Position numbers and translations under genes: made by a program. A DNA stretch of 33,458 bases from Gemmatimonadaceae bacterium. GTDB taxonomy: Bacteria > Gemmatimonadota > Gemmatimonadetes > Gemmatimonadales > Gemmatimonadaceae. The notes beneath the pieces are model-generated. The model made no database searches. It was given only the letters and a program-made list of their open reading frames with translations, and was not told the DNA's origin. Below, in pieces: positions 1 to 7,750 of this stretch; position 1 is the first letter of the stretch; every line of letters starts with the position of its first letter. The stretch lies in the NCBI GenBank assembly GCA_025930755.1, contig JAICOJ010000026.1, positions 1-33,458 on the forward strand. The letters run 5' to 3'.

Positions 1-1518
1 CTGCTCGACGATGCGTGTTTCGTCTTCGTTGAGCATCCCGAGGGAAATCGCGGTCGGGCCGAGCCGGCGTAGGGCATTGTCCTGCCGTACCGTAAGCCGG
101 AATTCAGAGCGCGACGTGAAGAGCCGGTACGGCTCGTCCACGCCCCGCGTCACCAGGTCGTCGACGAGCACCCCGATGTATGACGTCTGCCGCCCGAGAA
201 TGAGTGGCGGACGCTGCATGACAAAAAGCGCGGCGTTGATTCCACCGATGACGCCCTGGCCCGCCGCCTCCTCGTATCCTGTCGTCCCGTTGATCTGCCC
301 GGCGAAGAACAACCCGGGGAGCGCCTTCACCTGGAGCGATGCATCGAGCTGCGTCGGCGGGTAGTAGTCGTACTCGATCGCGTACCCGGCACGGGTCATC
401 CGGACATTCTCGAGCCCCGGGACGGCGCGGAGAAATTCCAGCTGTACATCGGGCGGGAGCGATGTCGACACACCGTTGACGTATAGCTCGTGAGTGTCGT
501 GCCCCTCAGGCTCGAGAAATATCTGATGGCGCTCGACGTCTGGAAACTTCACGATCTTGTCTTCGACCGAGGGGCAGTAGCGCGGCCCTCTCGCGCCAAT
601 GGCACCGCCGTACATCGCCGACCGCTCGAGGTTGTCCCGAATGATTCGCTTGACCTCGGGACCCGCGTACGTGATCCAGCAGGGCAGCTGGGGGGGATGG
701 AGCGAGGAACGAGGAACGACGAACGAGGGAGTCGCCACGCGAGGTCCGAGGACACCCAGAGGCGCAGGCGCTTCCTCGTTCCTCGTTCCTCCTTCTTCGC
801 TCCGCCAGAAATGCGACCATTGAAAGCCGAAGTCCCCGAGCTCGCTCTCCTGTCGCTGAAGATTCGTGTAATCGACCGAACGACCGTCGATGCGGGGCGG
901 CGTCCCGGTCTTGAAGCGCGATACAGTGAGACCGAGCCGCTCGAGCTGCTCCGCGAGATGGGTGGCCGGAGCATCCCCCGCACGGCCACCGGCGATGGCT
1001 GTCCCCGTCCCAATGTGGATGCGACCGCGAAGAAAGGTGCCGGTCGTGATCACGATGGCCTTCGCGCCGAAGCGCCGCCCTTCCAGCGTCTCGACGCCGA
1101 CGACACGTCCTTCAACGTCGTCGATGAGGAGCCGTGCGACGGTTCCCTGGATCACGGCGAGCCGATCGTGCGATTCCAGCAACGACCGCACGGCACGCCG
1201 ATACAGGCCGCGATCGCATTGGGCGCGAGGCGCCCATACGGCGGGCCCCTTGCTCCGGTTGAGCATGCGGAACTGGATCATGGCAAGATCGGTCGCGCGT
1301 CCCATGATGCCGCCGAGCGCGTCGACTTCGCGTGCAACCGTGCCCTTGGCGACGCCGCCGATGGCCGGGTTGCACGACATCTGACCAATGGTCTCGAGCG
1401 CACTGGTAACGAGGCCGACCCTCGCCCCGGTGCGGGCGGCCGCTACGGCCGCCTCGGTGCCAGCGTGGCCGCCACCGATGACGAGGACATCGAGCTCCAG
1501 CTCGGGGGATCGAGACAT
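1..1518 (-). CDS. mnmG: tRNA uridine-5-carboxymethylaminomethyl modification enzyme MnmG (GidA), 3' end outside window
   Basis: FAD-binding subunit of the MnmE-MnmG complex, which installs the carboxymethylaminomethyl group on wobble U34 of certain tRNAs in the cytoplasm. Seen: an N-terminal dinucleotide fold with GGGHAGTEAA at residues 15-24, the MnmG-specific MSCNPAIGG run, GPRYCPSVEDK (GidA signature 1), and AGQINGTTGYEEAAGQG (GidA signature 2). The ATG at 1518 gives 506 codons before the window edge; the family is about 620-650 residues, so the C-terminal MnmE/tRNA-binding part lies outside. Odd: residues about 239-273 are a 35-residue Arg/Glu/Pro/Ser-rich insertion between the family blocks FQWSHFW and PPQLPCWITY. 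It is encoded by the heptad-repeat palindrome at 699-803, and the reading frame is intact on both sides. The neighbouring small gene at 1627 is divergent. The identity is certain; the effect of the insertion is unknown. Confidence 0.97.
   Translation of the reverse strand, partial: MSRSPELELDVLVIGGGHAGTEAAVAAARTGARVGLVTSALETIGQMSCNPAIGGVAKGTVAREVDALGGIMGRATDLAMIQFRMLNRSKGPAVWAPRAQCDRGLYRRAVRSLLESHDRLAVIQGTVARLLIDDVEGRVVGVETLEGRRFGAKAIVITTGTFLRGRIHIGTGTAIAGGRAGDAPATHLAEQLERLGLTVSRFKTGTPPRIDGRSVDYTNLQRQESELGDFGFQWSHFWRSEEGGTRNEEAPAPLGVLGPRVATPSFVVPRSSLHPPQLPCWITYAGPEVKRIIRDNLERSAMYGGAIGARGPRYCPSVEDKIVKFPDVERHQIFLEPEGHDTHELYVNGVSTSLPPDVQLEFLRAVPGLENVRMTRAGYAIEYDYYPPTQLDASLQVKALPGLFFAGQINGTTGYEEAAGQGVIGGINAALFVMQRPPLILGRQTSYIGVLVDDLVTRGVDEPYRLFTSRSEFRLTVRQDNALRRLGPTAISLGMLNEDETRIVEQ
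699..803. repeat. Heptad-repeat inverted repeat (element 1), in-frame inside mnmG
   Basis: The left arm (699-731) reads as 7-base units GGAGCGA, GGAACGA, GGAACGA, CGAACGA. The reverse complement of the right arm (771-803) reads GGAGCGA, AGAAGGA, GGAACGA, GGAACGA. About 39 bases of unrelated spacer separate them. The whole element is 105 bases, that is 15 heptads and 35 codons, so it keeps the mnmG frame. It would form a long hairpin in DNA or mRNA. The architecture matches the elements at 17972 and 18787, but the heptad sequence differs. Confidence 0.85.
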
Positions 1519-1626
1519 GATCCCAAAATAGTGCATTGCAGGGTCGAATGGCGTCCGCGGAGTTGCGGGCGCCCGGCTCGCCTGCTCACCATTCGCTTTC
1601 GTCACCCACTGCGTCCGGGGTTACGC

Positions 1627-1917
1627 ATGCCACTATCCATTCCCTTCGCCGTTCCTACGATCGTCATTCGCAAGAGCGCCTTCGAGCGCCGGGGACTTAC
1701 GCGTCAGGCAGTGGATCAGCGCCTCAATCTCACGCCTGACGAGTTCCGCGTCGAAGGGGACCTCATCGCGATTGGTCCGATCCACGGCGATGACGAGCTC
1801 ACAACCTTTGTCGAAGAGCTGGAACGGGTGGGCCTCGTCTACTTCGACGACTTCTTCGATCTCAGCGGGAACTGGCCCGAATGGCTCAAGGTGTTCGTTC
1901 GCGCCGACGGTGTCTGA
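1627..1917 (+). CDS. Conserved-looking small hypothetical protein (96 aa)
   Basis: Not recognised as a named family. The ATG at 1627 gives a 96-residue, probably cytosolic, acidic protein. The C-terminal half is coherent: a VEGDLIAIGPI strand-like stretch, a helix-like ELTTFVEELERVGLVYFDDFFDL segment, and an ending NWPEWLKVFVR. No signal peptide or membrane segment is visible. The same frame stays open back to 490, but that upstream part is antisense to mnmG, reads as low-complexity shadow, and is not included. The gene is divergent from mnmG, so the 1519-1626 gap probably carries both promoters. It could be a small regulatory or housekeeping accessory protein; the sequence does not say. Confidence 0.7.
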   Translation: MPLSIPFAVPTIVIRKSAFERRGLTRQAVDQRLNLTPDEFRVEGDLIAIGPIHGDDELTTFVEELERVGLVYFDDFFDLSGNWPEWLKVFVRADGV

Positions 1918-1924
1918 CCGTCGT

Positions 1925-2197
1925 CTAGTGGCGACGGCTCACCGGCTCGGGCGATCGAATGACGGGCGTCGTCGGCGTCACCGATCCGTGACGATGTAGC
2001 CCTTCCCAGTCGCAGCGCATGCACCAACTCGTTCGGAACCAGGGCATGAGCGTGTTCCACCCGCGTGACTGCACGCGCAACGTCACCTCGTCGCAGATAG
2101 GACAACGATCGCCATCCGGGAGGATGAAGAGGAACACGATCGTTGCGACGACGATGCGCAGGATGAAGAGAGCGACGAGGACAACGGCGAAGACCAC
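1925..2197 (-). CDS. Small membrane protein with C-terminal zinc-ribbon-like motif (90 aa)
   Basis: GTG at 2197 is the first possible start after an in-frame stop at 2213-2215. One hydrophobic helix (about residues 2-26) is followed by CPICDEVTLRVQ and, about 25 residues later, CMRCDWEG. This is two CxxC knuckles typical of a rubredoxin-like or zinc-ribbon fold on the cytosolic side of a single-pass protein. The rest is short and basic. It lies 66 bases downstream of the NfeD-like gene on the same strand and is probably co-transcribed. No specific function can be assigned; metal binding is inferred from the four cysteines. Confidence 0.72.
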   Translation of the reverse strand: MVFAVVLVALFILRIVVATIVFLFILPDGDRCPICDEVTLRVQSRGWNTLMPWFRTSWCMRCDWEGLHRHGSVTPTTPVIRSPEPVSRRH

Positions 2198-2263
2198 GGG
2201 CGAGATCCGGAATCAGACTGTAGGTCTTGCTCAGACGAGAAGGGTCGCGAGAACCGTACCGAG

Positions 2264-2800
2264 TCAGGGAAGCTCGAGCTGTCGCGCAATCGTGCTCCAT
2301 CGCTCGACCCAGGCGATGCCATCCTCGATCCGCTCGATGGCGATCTCGGTGCCGGTTTCGATGGGTTGTCCATCCAGGCTGAGCGCACGGGCGCGGTGCC
2401 AGGCCCCTTCGAGCTGATAACTGATCTCCCCTGGCGTGCCGTTGCCGATGGGCTGCGTCACCTTGCCCACGAAGCCCTGAAGCGCGTAGCGCTCATCCTC
2501 GGTCTCACGCCTGGCACTTGGCACGGCCCAGCCGGCGATCATGGCCACAGCCAGCCCCCATCCCGCCAACCCCGCCACGGTGGCGATGGCCGTAATGGCC
2601 AGCCCACCCAGCGTCGTGTAGCGGGCGAGGGGGTAGCCCACGGCGCCGGCGACGGTCACGAAGGCCCCAATCGTCGCGAGGTTGAACAGCGATCGCGCGG
2701 TCCTCGGGGGGCTGTCCTTCTGGATGCCGACGAGCATCGCGATGACGCCGAGCACGAGCCCGGCGAGAAACAGCACGGCATAGGTGAATCGAAGGGTCAT
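2264..2800 (-). CDS. NfeD-like membrane protein with C-terminal OB-fold-like domain (178 aa)
   Basis: An N-terminal helix (about residues 5-25), then two more hydrophobic helices (about 41-60 and 66-92), then a soluble domain (about 105-178) with the pattern GFVGKVTQPIG ... GEISYQLEGAWHRARALS ... IETGTEIAIERIEDGIAWVERW. That pattern of short beta strands is the NfeD/YqiJ-type OB fold found in membrane proteins associated with flotillins or membrane quality control. No flotillin or ClpP-like protease is adjacent here, so the role is an inference from the fold only. The start is 9 bases from the end of the dienelactone-hydrolase-like gene, so translation is probably coupled. Confidence 0.78.
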   Translation of the reverse strand: MTLRFTYAVLFLAGLVLGVIAMLVGIQKDSPPRTARSLFNLATIGAFVTVAGAVGYPLARYTTLGGLAITAIATVAGLAGWGLAVAMIAGWAVPSARRETEDERYALQGFVGKVTQPIGNGTPGEISYQLEGAWHRARALSLDGQPIETGTEIAIERIEDGIAWVERWSTIARQLELP

Positions 2801-2809
2801 GGATCTGGC

Positions 2810-3703
2810 TCAAGCTCCTTCGAGGTATCGGCGGAACCATGCAAGCGTGGCGGGCCAGGCACGCCGCGTCGCCTCCAGGTTCGCGCCCGAAGCCGCGTCC
2901 TGCTGCCTGAGGAAACCATGCCCCGCGCCTGGAAAGATCTGCGCCTGATAGGTCTTTCCCATGACGCGCATGGCGGAGTCGGTGGGCGATATGGTCGCGT
3001 TGACCCGGGCATCATTCTCGCCATAGAGCCCGAGCACCGGCGCCCGCACAGTCGTTAGGCGGCCGGGGTCCGGTGCCGCCCCATAATAGGCGACCCCCGC
3101 GCCGAGCGTCGGCGAATGGACGGCGTGGTTGAAAACCACCGAACCGCCCCAACAGAACCCGACGATGCCATATCGCGGTGTCGCAGCGGGGAGGGCCATG
3201 GCCCACCGAGCTGTCGCGTCGATCCGCGTCTGTATCTGATTCGCGTCGAGTCGGCGGATGAACGCACGCGCGGAGTCGACGGGCAGACTGTCGGGGTGAA
3301 ACGTCCCTGTGTATCCCGTGAGAAAGTCCGGAGCAACGGCGATGAACCCGTCGGCGGCGAGCTGATCGGCAACGCCGCGGATCCAGGTACTGAGGCCGAA
3401 GATCTCGTGGACGACGATGACCACCGGCGCGTTCGTGCGACGTTCCGGGTACACCACCCACACGCGCACGCTGTCATCATTGCCCACTCGAACCATCGCC
3501 CACTCGGCGTGGCGGGTGGACGCGGCGAGGCGCCCGGTGACATCCGCGGCTCCGGCCGGCAATCCTGCCGCGGACGGCTGTGCCGCCATTGTCGATGGGA
3601 CCGCCGGCGCCGGGTGGGCGGCATGGTCATCGGCCGGCATCGTCGCTGATCGCACGCAGCTGACCAGTGGCAGTGCGAGCGTGATCACGTGGAGACCGCG
3701 CAT
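2810..3703 (-). CDS. Dienelactone hydrolase family lipoprotein (297 aa)
   Basis: An alpha/beta hydrolase of the DLH family. The N-terminus has a lipobox-like LVSC (Cys16), predicting an exported lipoprotein, followed by an Ala/Pro-rich linker to about residue 55. The catalytic domain shows HEIFGL (99-104), the cysteine nucleophile elbow GFCWGG (Cys184), Asp231 in GENDARV, and His262 in GAGHGF. Together these form the Cys-Asp-His triad of this family. Family members hydrolyse lactones or esters; the true substrate is unknown, and an extracytoplasmic location argues against the classical chlorocatechol pathway. It lies 8 bases downstream of the VanX-like gene and 9 bases upstream of the NfeD-like gene, in one apparent operon. 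Confidence 0.9.
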   Translation of the reverse strand: MRGLHVITLALPLVSCVRSATMPADDHAAHPAPAVPSTMAAQPSAAGLPAGAADVTGRLAASTRHAEWAMVRVGNDDSVRVWVVYPERRTNAPVVIVVHEIFGLSTWIRGVADQLAADGFIAVAPDFLTGYTGTFHPDSLPVDSARAFIRRLDANQIQTRIDATARWAMALPAATPRYGIVGFCWGGSVVFNHAVHSPTLGAGVAYYGAAPDPGRLTTVRAPVLGLYGENDARVNATISPTDSAMRVMGKTYQAQIFPGAGHGFLRQQDAASGANLEATRRAWPATLAWFRRYLEGA

Positions 3704-3711
3704 GTTGTCCT

Positions 3712-4401
3712 CTAGCGGATGACGAGATCGAAGCGAAGGGGGTTCGGCACCTCATAGCTGAAGTGCCACCACTCCTTCTCATAGTTCGTGAAGCCTTCAG
3801 CCTGCATGAGGAGCACGAGGAGCCGCCGGTTGGAGGCGACCTCGCCAGTCGCGTTAGCGGTGTGGGCAGCGGAGGAAAACGTATCGAATGGCGTGCCCAT
3901 GTCGAGTTCCTGGCCATCGCCACCGATGAGCGTCAGATCGACGGCCACCCCGAGGTTATGCCGGCTGCGACTCGCGATGTACCCGTCGCGGAGCAGCGCT
4001 TGCTGGCCGGTCCGCTCGGCCCATTCGACCATCGCGAGCGTTGCACGAACGGGGCGATAGCCATCGAACACTTTCAAGGCCATCCCTTCGTTCCGTGCGC
4101 GGCGCTGAACGCGCGCGAGGGCCGCGGCCGTCTCGCGGCGAAGCAGAACGCGGTGGGACTCGTATCCGGGAAGCGGTGCACCGGTGAAATTATTGGCCGT
4201 TGCGTACCTGGCGTCCACCATGAAGGTCGGGTCAACGAGGCGGATATCGATCAGGTGGGCGCGAGCAGCGGAATCGCTCGCGACGTCGACCTGCGGAGTG
4301 TTGACCGGCGGTGCAGCCGTCTCGAACGAGGGAGGCGGTTGCACGCAGGACATGGCGACCGCGAGCGCGGCGCCAAGCGAAAGGAGCAGAAAGTTTCTCA
4401 C
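3712..4401 (-). CDS. D-alanyl-D-alanine dipeptidase (VanX/DdpX-like, peptidase M15D), predicted lipoprotein
   Basis: A zinc dipeptidase that splits D-Ala-D-Ala. Taking GTG 4401 as the start gives 229 residues with a hydrophobic signal (3-17) and Cys19 in AMSC, a lipobox-like site. The M15 landmarks are all present: GYRP with Arg116, SRHNLGVAVDL giving zinc ligands His148 and Asp155, and EWWHF giving Glu210 and the third ligand His213. The frame stays open to 4503, but that extension overlaps the divergent gene and would bury the signal peptide. There is no vanH or vanA nearby, so a role in peptidoglycan turnover or use of D-Ala-D-Ala as nutrient is more likely than glycopeptide resistance. 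It is the first gene of a four-gene minus-strand run. Confidence 0.9.
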   Translation of the reverse strand: MRNFLLLSLGAALAVAMSCVQPPPSFETAAPPVNTPQVDVASDSAARAHLIDIRLVDPTFMVDARYATANNFTGAPLPGYESHRVLLRRETAAALARVQRRARNEGMALKVFDGYRPVRATLAMVEWAERTGQQALLRDGYIASRSRHNLGVAVDLTLIGGDGQELDMGTPFDTFSSAAHTANATGEVASNRRLLVLLMQAEGFTNYEKEWWHFSYEVPNPLRFDLVIR

Positions 4402-4446
4402 GGGCAGAAAGGTATCGCGCGCACCGAAGTTGCGCAGCGCGGTGAC

Positions 4447-5154
4447 ATGCCGGATCCGTCGGACCGACCACGCGTATTCCTGATCTCCCCCGCCACGGCA
4501 CACGGGCCGCGAGCGACGATGCTTCGGAAGCCAGGCTCCGGCTCGTCACTCGCCCGCCGGCTCCGAGAGGGGGGCGTTCCGCTTGGCGATGTCTTCAGCT
4601 TTCTCAGCGGCTTGTACTTTCGAGGAAAACTCGAGTACGCTCGTGCCTTCGCGCGCGCGCGCGAGGCGAGCGACAGGATCCGCGTCATCACCATGACCGA
4701 TGGGCTGGTTTCCCCTGACGCGACCATCGCGGTCGAGGACCTCGAGCGATACGCGCTCTGTAGCGAGGGAACGGCCGCCGCGGCGGCCACGCTCGAGCGA
4801 ACAGCGTCGACGTTCTCGCAGCGCATCGGTCCGGGTGCGGAGGTCGTGCTCCTGGGCTCGGTGAGCACGGGTAAATACACCGACCTGCTTGCGCCGATCT
4901 TCGGCGAGCGGCTGCTCTTTCCTCGGGATGTGCTGCACATCGGCCAGCTGGCACGGGGCGCGCTCTTCCTTCGCCGTGCGCATGATGGCGAGGAGCTCGA
5001 GTACGTCCCGGTGAGCGAGATCGCTCGCGCGGGCCGGCGCGCCTCGATCAAGGGCGGATTGTCTCCGCTGCCGGTGCGAGATGCGACGACAGAAACTCCA
5101 TTACCCGCCCCTCGGCCCAGTACAGAGGACGCCAGGGCAGACGCCCGGCAATGA
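4447..5154 (+). CDS. Conserved hypothetical protein (235 aa)
   Basis: Not a family with a function I can name. The ATG at 4447 places RVFLISPATAHGPRA near the N-terminus, followed by LARRLREGGVPLGDVFSFLSGLYFRGKLEYARAF. I recognise this as a conserved pattern of an uncharacterised soluble bacterial family. The middle contains a possible Rossmann-like strand/loop, EVVLLGSVSTGKY, then a conserved FGERLLFPRDVLHIGQLARGALFLRRA. It is divergent from the VanX-like gene with 45 bases between them. The open frame upstream of 4447, back to 3763, is antisense to that gene and is rejected. The last 107 bases overlap the convergent hydrolase gene, and the tail is low complexity. Confidence 0.82.
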   Translation: MPDPSDRPRVFLISPATAHGPRATMLRKPGSGSSLARRLREGGVPLGDVFSFLSGLYFRGKLEYARAFARAREASDRIRVITMTDGLVSPDATIAVEDLERYALCSEGTAAAAATLERTASTFSQRIGPGAEVVLLGSVSTGKYTDLLAPIFGERLLFPRDVLHIGQLARGALFLRRAHDGEELEYVPVSEIARAGRRASIKGGLSPLPVRDATTETPLPAPRPSTEDARADARQ

Positions 5155-6052
5155 AGCCGACGTGCCCGCCCTGCGCGGGGAAATCGCAGTGCAGGGCGTC
5201 ATTCGACCTCGCGACTGCACGTACGTCGTCGAGCACCTCGGCAGGAAGGAAGGGATCGTCCAACGCGCTGACAAGCAGCGTCGGTACGCGGATACGATCG
5301 AGCCACCGCAGAGAGCTGGAGCGCTGGTAGTAGTCCGTGGCGTCGCGGAACCCGTGGACCGGAGCCGTAACGGCGTCGTCGAAGTCCCACATGGACCGCA
5401 GCCTCGTGAGGTCGACCTCGGGAACGATATCGGGGAATCGCTGGCGCTTTTCCGTCGTCTTGCGCACCAGCGAGCGGAGAAAATGCCGCTCGTAGACGCG
5501 CGCGAAGCCCCGGTTGATGTACCGTGATCCGCGTGCGAGGTCGTACGGCACCGACACCGCAGCGGCGGCACGGACCGCCGGTGGCACGTCCGAGCCCTGC
5601 TCGCCCAGCCATTTGAGCAACACGTTGCCGCCGAGGGAGAATCCGGCGAGCACGATGGGCGCGTCAGGAGCCTCACTCGTGAGGCGGCGGATGGCGAAAT
5701 CGAGATCGGTCGTCTCCCCCGAGTGATAGAACCGCCGCGTGCGGTTCATCTCGCCGCCGCAGGTCCGAAAGACGAGCGCGGCCGCGGACCAGCCGCGCTG
5801 GTGGGCATGCGCGAGCAATCCGCGCGCATAGTGAGAATTGGGGGAGCCTTCGAGCCCGTGCAGCAACACCAGCAGCGGACGCGAAGGCGACCCCTTCAGC
5901 CGGTGAATGACCAGCACGTCATCGTCAGGCGTGATCCACCGCTCGACGGTTGCAGGCACGCGTGGGCGTCGCCGGATGAATTTTCCCCACAGCGTGCGAA
6001 GGTGGCGTCCGGGGACGAACCAGGCCGGTCGATAGGGTGGCGCCGTCGTCAT
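5048..6052 (-). CDS. YheT-family alpha/beta hydrolase (334 aa)
   Basis: A cytosolic serine hydrolase of the YheT/ABHD1-3 group, probable short-chain esterase of unknown substrate. Seen: HGLEGSPNSHY (oxyanion region, about 65-75), FRTCGGEMNRTRRFYHSG (about 95-111, the hallmark block of this family), nucleophile Ser139 in GFSLGGN, Asp in ALDDPFLP, and His in GGHVGF. Length is normal for the family. ATG 6052 is chosen because family similarity begins with YRPAWFVPGRHLRT; an upstream extension to 6403 would be antisense to the next gene. Its 3' end overlaps the convergent gene at 4447-5154 by 107 bases. Confidence 0.93.
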   Translation of the reverse strand: MTTAPPYRPAWFVPGRHLRTLWGKFIRRRPRVPATVERWITPDDDVLVIHRLKGSPSRPLLVLLHGLEGSPNSHYARGLLAHAHQRGWSAAALVFRTCGGEMNRTRRFYHSGETTDLDFAIRRLTSEAPDAPIVLAGFSLGGNVLLKWLGEQGSDVPPAVRAAAAVSVPYDLARGSRYINRGFARVYERHFLRSLVRKTTEKRQRFPDIVPEVDLTRLRSMWDFDDAVTAPVHGFRDATDYYQRSSSLRWLDRIRVPTLLVSALDDPFLPAEVLDDVRAVARSNDALHCDFPAQGGHVGFIAGRLPWRPLYWAEGRVMEFLSSHLAPAAETIRP

Positions 6053-6143
6053 TGGCTGAATGATAACTTTGCCGCGATACCATTTGACATGCGCGTCGTG
6101 CCTGCCGAGCTTTCCTTTTCTCTTCATAGATACTGAGCCACCC

Positions 6144-6170
6144 GGGGGCGACCGTTCGGCCGCCCCCTTT
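6144..6170 (+). other. Perfect 7-bp GC hairpin with short T run in the leader of the GMC gene
   Basis: GGGGGCG (6144-6150) pairs with CGCCCCC (6161-6167) across a 10-base loop, then TTT. It resembles a terminator but sits 3-5 bases before the annotated GMC start, between divergent genes. It may limit read-through, occlude the ribosome site, or mean that translation starts further in, for example at TTG 6194. Confidence 0.4.
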
Positions 6171-6172
6171 GG

Positions 6173-7750
6173 ATGCCCGGGAGTCTCCTCGCATTGTCCA
6201 GCTTCGACCCGCGCTATGACGTGATCGTGATCGGCAGCGGTTTTGGCGGCGCCATGGCGGCGCATGCCCCCGTGCTCGCTGGCGCGCGCGTGCTCATGCT
6301 CGAGCGCGGTGGGTGGGTCGAGCGTGGTCCTCACAACTGGGAGCCGCGGGGTGCGATGGAGCTTACCCCGTTTTACTCGAAAGAGACTCCGGTCCGCGTG
6401 CACCAGGGACGGCGGTCGTCAACCATCGGACTGTACAACTGCGTCGGCGGGCAATCGGTCTTCAGCGGTGCCGTGGCGCTTCGGTTCCGCGAGCACGACT
6501 TCGCACCGGACCCGGAAATCCTTGGCGATTCGCAGGCACGGTGGCCCTTCGCGTATCAGGACCTCGAGCCGTACTATGCGCGTGCCGAGCGACTGCTCGA
6601 CGTCGCCGGGGAAAGTGGCGTCGATCCCACGGAGCCACCGCGGACGGCGCCATATCCCCATGAGCCCGCCAGGCTGGCGGGAACGTCGGACGTCATCGCA
6701 CGAGCGGCGCGTGATCTCGGGCTGCATCCATTTCGACTTCCGCTGGCGATCAACTATCAGAATGGGGCTGCGCGGCGTGCGTGTCAGGCCTGCACGACCT
6801 GCGATGCCTTTGCGTGCGCAGTCGAAGCGAAGAACGACGTCGCGACCGCGATCATCCCTGCGCTCGTACGTGCAGGGATGGACCTGCGGCCCCGCACCGT
6901 CGTTACGGGCCTGGTGTTGGAAGGCGACCGGATTGTTGGCGTGGACTGCATCGATCGGGAGAGCCGGCGCGCGTGGCGCGCGCACGGCACCGTCGTCGTT
7001 CTGGCAGCCGGCGTTCTGGCGACGCCGCATCTGTTGCTCTGCTCAGGGCTCGATCGGGTGAGCCCTGCCGGTCACGCGGTTGGTCGCTATCTCATGCGGC
7101 ACTGCAACGGCCTGGTGTACGGATTCTTTCGTCATCCCCCGAATCCGGCGCGTGAGTTCCACAAACAGATCGGCATCCACGATTTCTACTTCGGGCATCG
7201 CGACATTGCTGCTCCGCGCGGGAAGCTCGGGTGCATCCAGCAGGTCATGGCGCCTCCGATCGGACTGATCCAGGCGCGAGTGCCAGCGCTCCTTGGGCGC
7301 GTGCTGTCGCTCGGCGTGGATCACGTCACCGGGTTGCTGGCCATCGCCGAGGATACGCCGCAGCACGCGAACGGCCTAACGATCGACTGGGCTCAGCGCG
7401 ACACGTATGGGCTCCCGCTGCCGGTCGTCAGGCACGAGTACACCGCGCGTGACCTGCTTGCCCGACGCGCGCTCCTGCGGCAGGCCAGGCGCGTATTGCG
7501 GCACGCCGGCGCCCGGTTTTTCTACGTCCACAGCATCGAGACGTTTTCGCACGCGGTCGGCACGGTGCGCATGGGGCTCGATCCGACGACGTCTCCACTG
7601 GACGGCGCCGGCCGGTACCGGGGTGTCCGCAATCTCTGGGTGACCGATGGCAGTGTGATGCCGACCTCTGCCGCGGTGAATCCGAGTCTCACGATCTCGG
7701 CGATCGCGTTGCGGGCGGGCGAGGCCATCGTGCGCGAGATGGCCGCGTGA
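6173..7750 (+). CDS. GMC-family FAD-dependent oxidoreductase (525 aa)
   Basis: A flavoenzyme that oxidises an alcohol, sugar or sterol-type substrate. Seen: FAD fold VIVIGSGFGGAMAA (17-30) with the matching acidic residue in LMLERGG; a GMC-type block VGGQSVFSGA (91-100); C-terminal HAVGTVRMG with the catalytic-type His and VTDGSVMPTSAAVNPSLTI with the FAD-contacting Asn-Pro. A cysteine cluster C204-x2-C207-x2-C210-x4-C215 lies in the substrate domain, reminiscent of Cys-rich loops in periplasmic sugar dehydrogenase flavosubunits. No Tat or Sec signal is evident. The start is uncertain because a hairpin abuts ATG 6173; TTG 6194 would start just before FDPRYDVIVIGSG. Its stop overlaps the GTG of the next gene by 4 bases, so the two are coupled. 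Confidence 0.92.
   Translation: MPGSLLALSSFDPRYDVIVIGSGFGGAMAAHAPVLAGARVLMLERGGWVERGPHNWEPRGAMELTPFYSKETPVRVHQGRRSSTIGLYNCVGGQSVFSGAVALRFREHDFAPDPEILGDSQARWPFAYQDLEPYYARAERLLDVAGESGVDPTEPPRTAPYPHEPARLAGTSDVIARAARDLGLHPFRLPLAINYQNGAARRACQACTTCDAFACAVEAKNDVATAIIPALVRAGMDLRPRTVVTGLVLEGDRIVGVDCIDRESRRAWRAHGTVVVLAAGVLATPHLLLCSGLDRVSPAGHAVGRYLMRHCNGLVYGFFRHPPNPAREFHKQIGIHDFYFGHRDIAAPRGKLGCIQQVMAPPIGLIQARVPALLGRVLSLGVDHVTGLLAIAEDTPQHANGLTIDWAQRDTYGLPLPVVRHEYTARDLLARRALLRQARRVLRHAGARFFYVHSIETFSHAVGTVRMGLDPTTSPLDGAGRYRGVRNLWVTDGSVMPTSAAVNPSLTISAIALRAGEAIVREMAA

Noticed and set aside
490-1917. Long plus-strand open frame covering most of the mnmG region
   Set aside because: Everything before 1627 is antisense to certain mnmG codons and has shadow-like Arg/Pro/Asp composition; only the last 96 codons are kept as a gene.
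3712-4401. Vancomycin resistance determinant
   Set aside because: VanX-like motifs are present but no VanH, VanA-type ligase or VanRS genes are nearby, and it is a predicted lipoprotein.
3763-4446. N-terminal extension of the 4447-5154 gene
   Set aside because: It is antisense to the VanX-like gene, whose zinc motifs are intact; family-like sequence begins only after 4447.
4647-4664. Alternating CG run as a Z-DNA or repeat element
   Set aside because: Short, within a coding region, and explained by Arg/Ala codons in GC-rich DNA.
6144-6170. Functional terminator for an upstream plus-strand gene
   Set aside because: The upstream gene is on the minus strand and divergent, and the T run is only three bases; kept as a leader hairpin.
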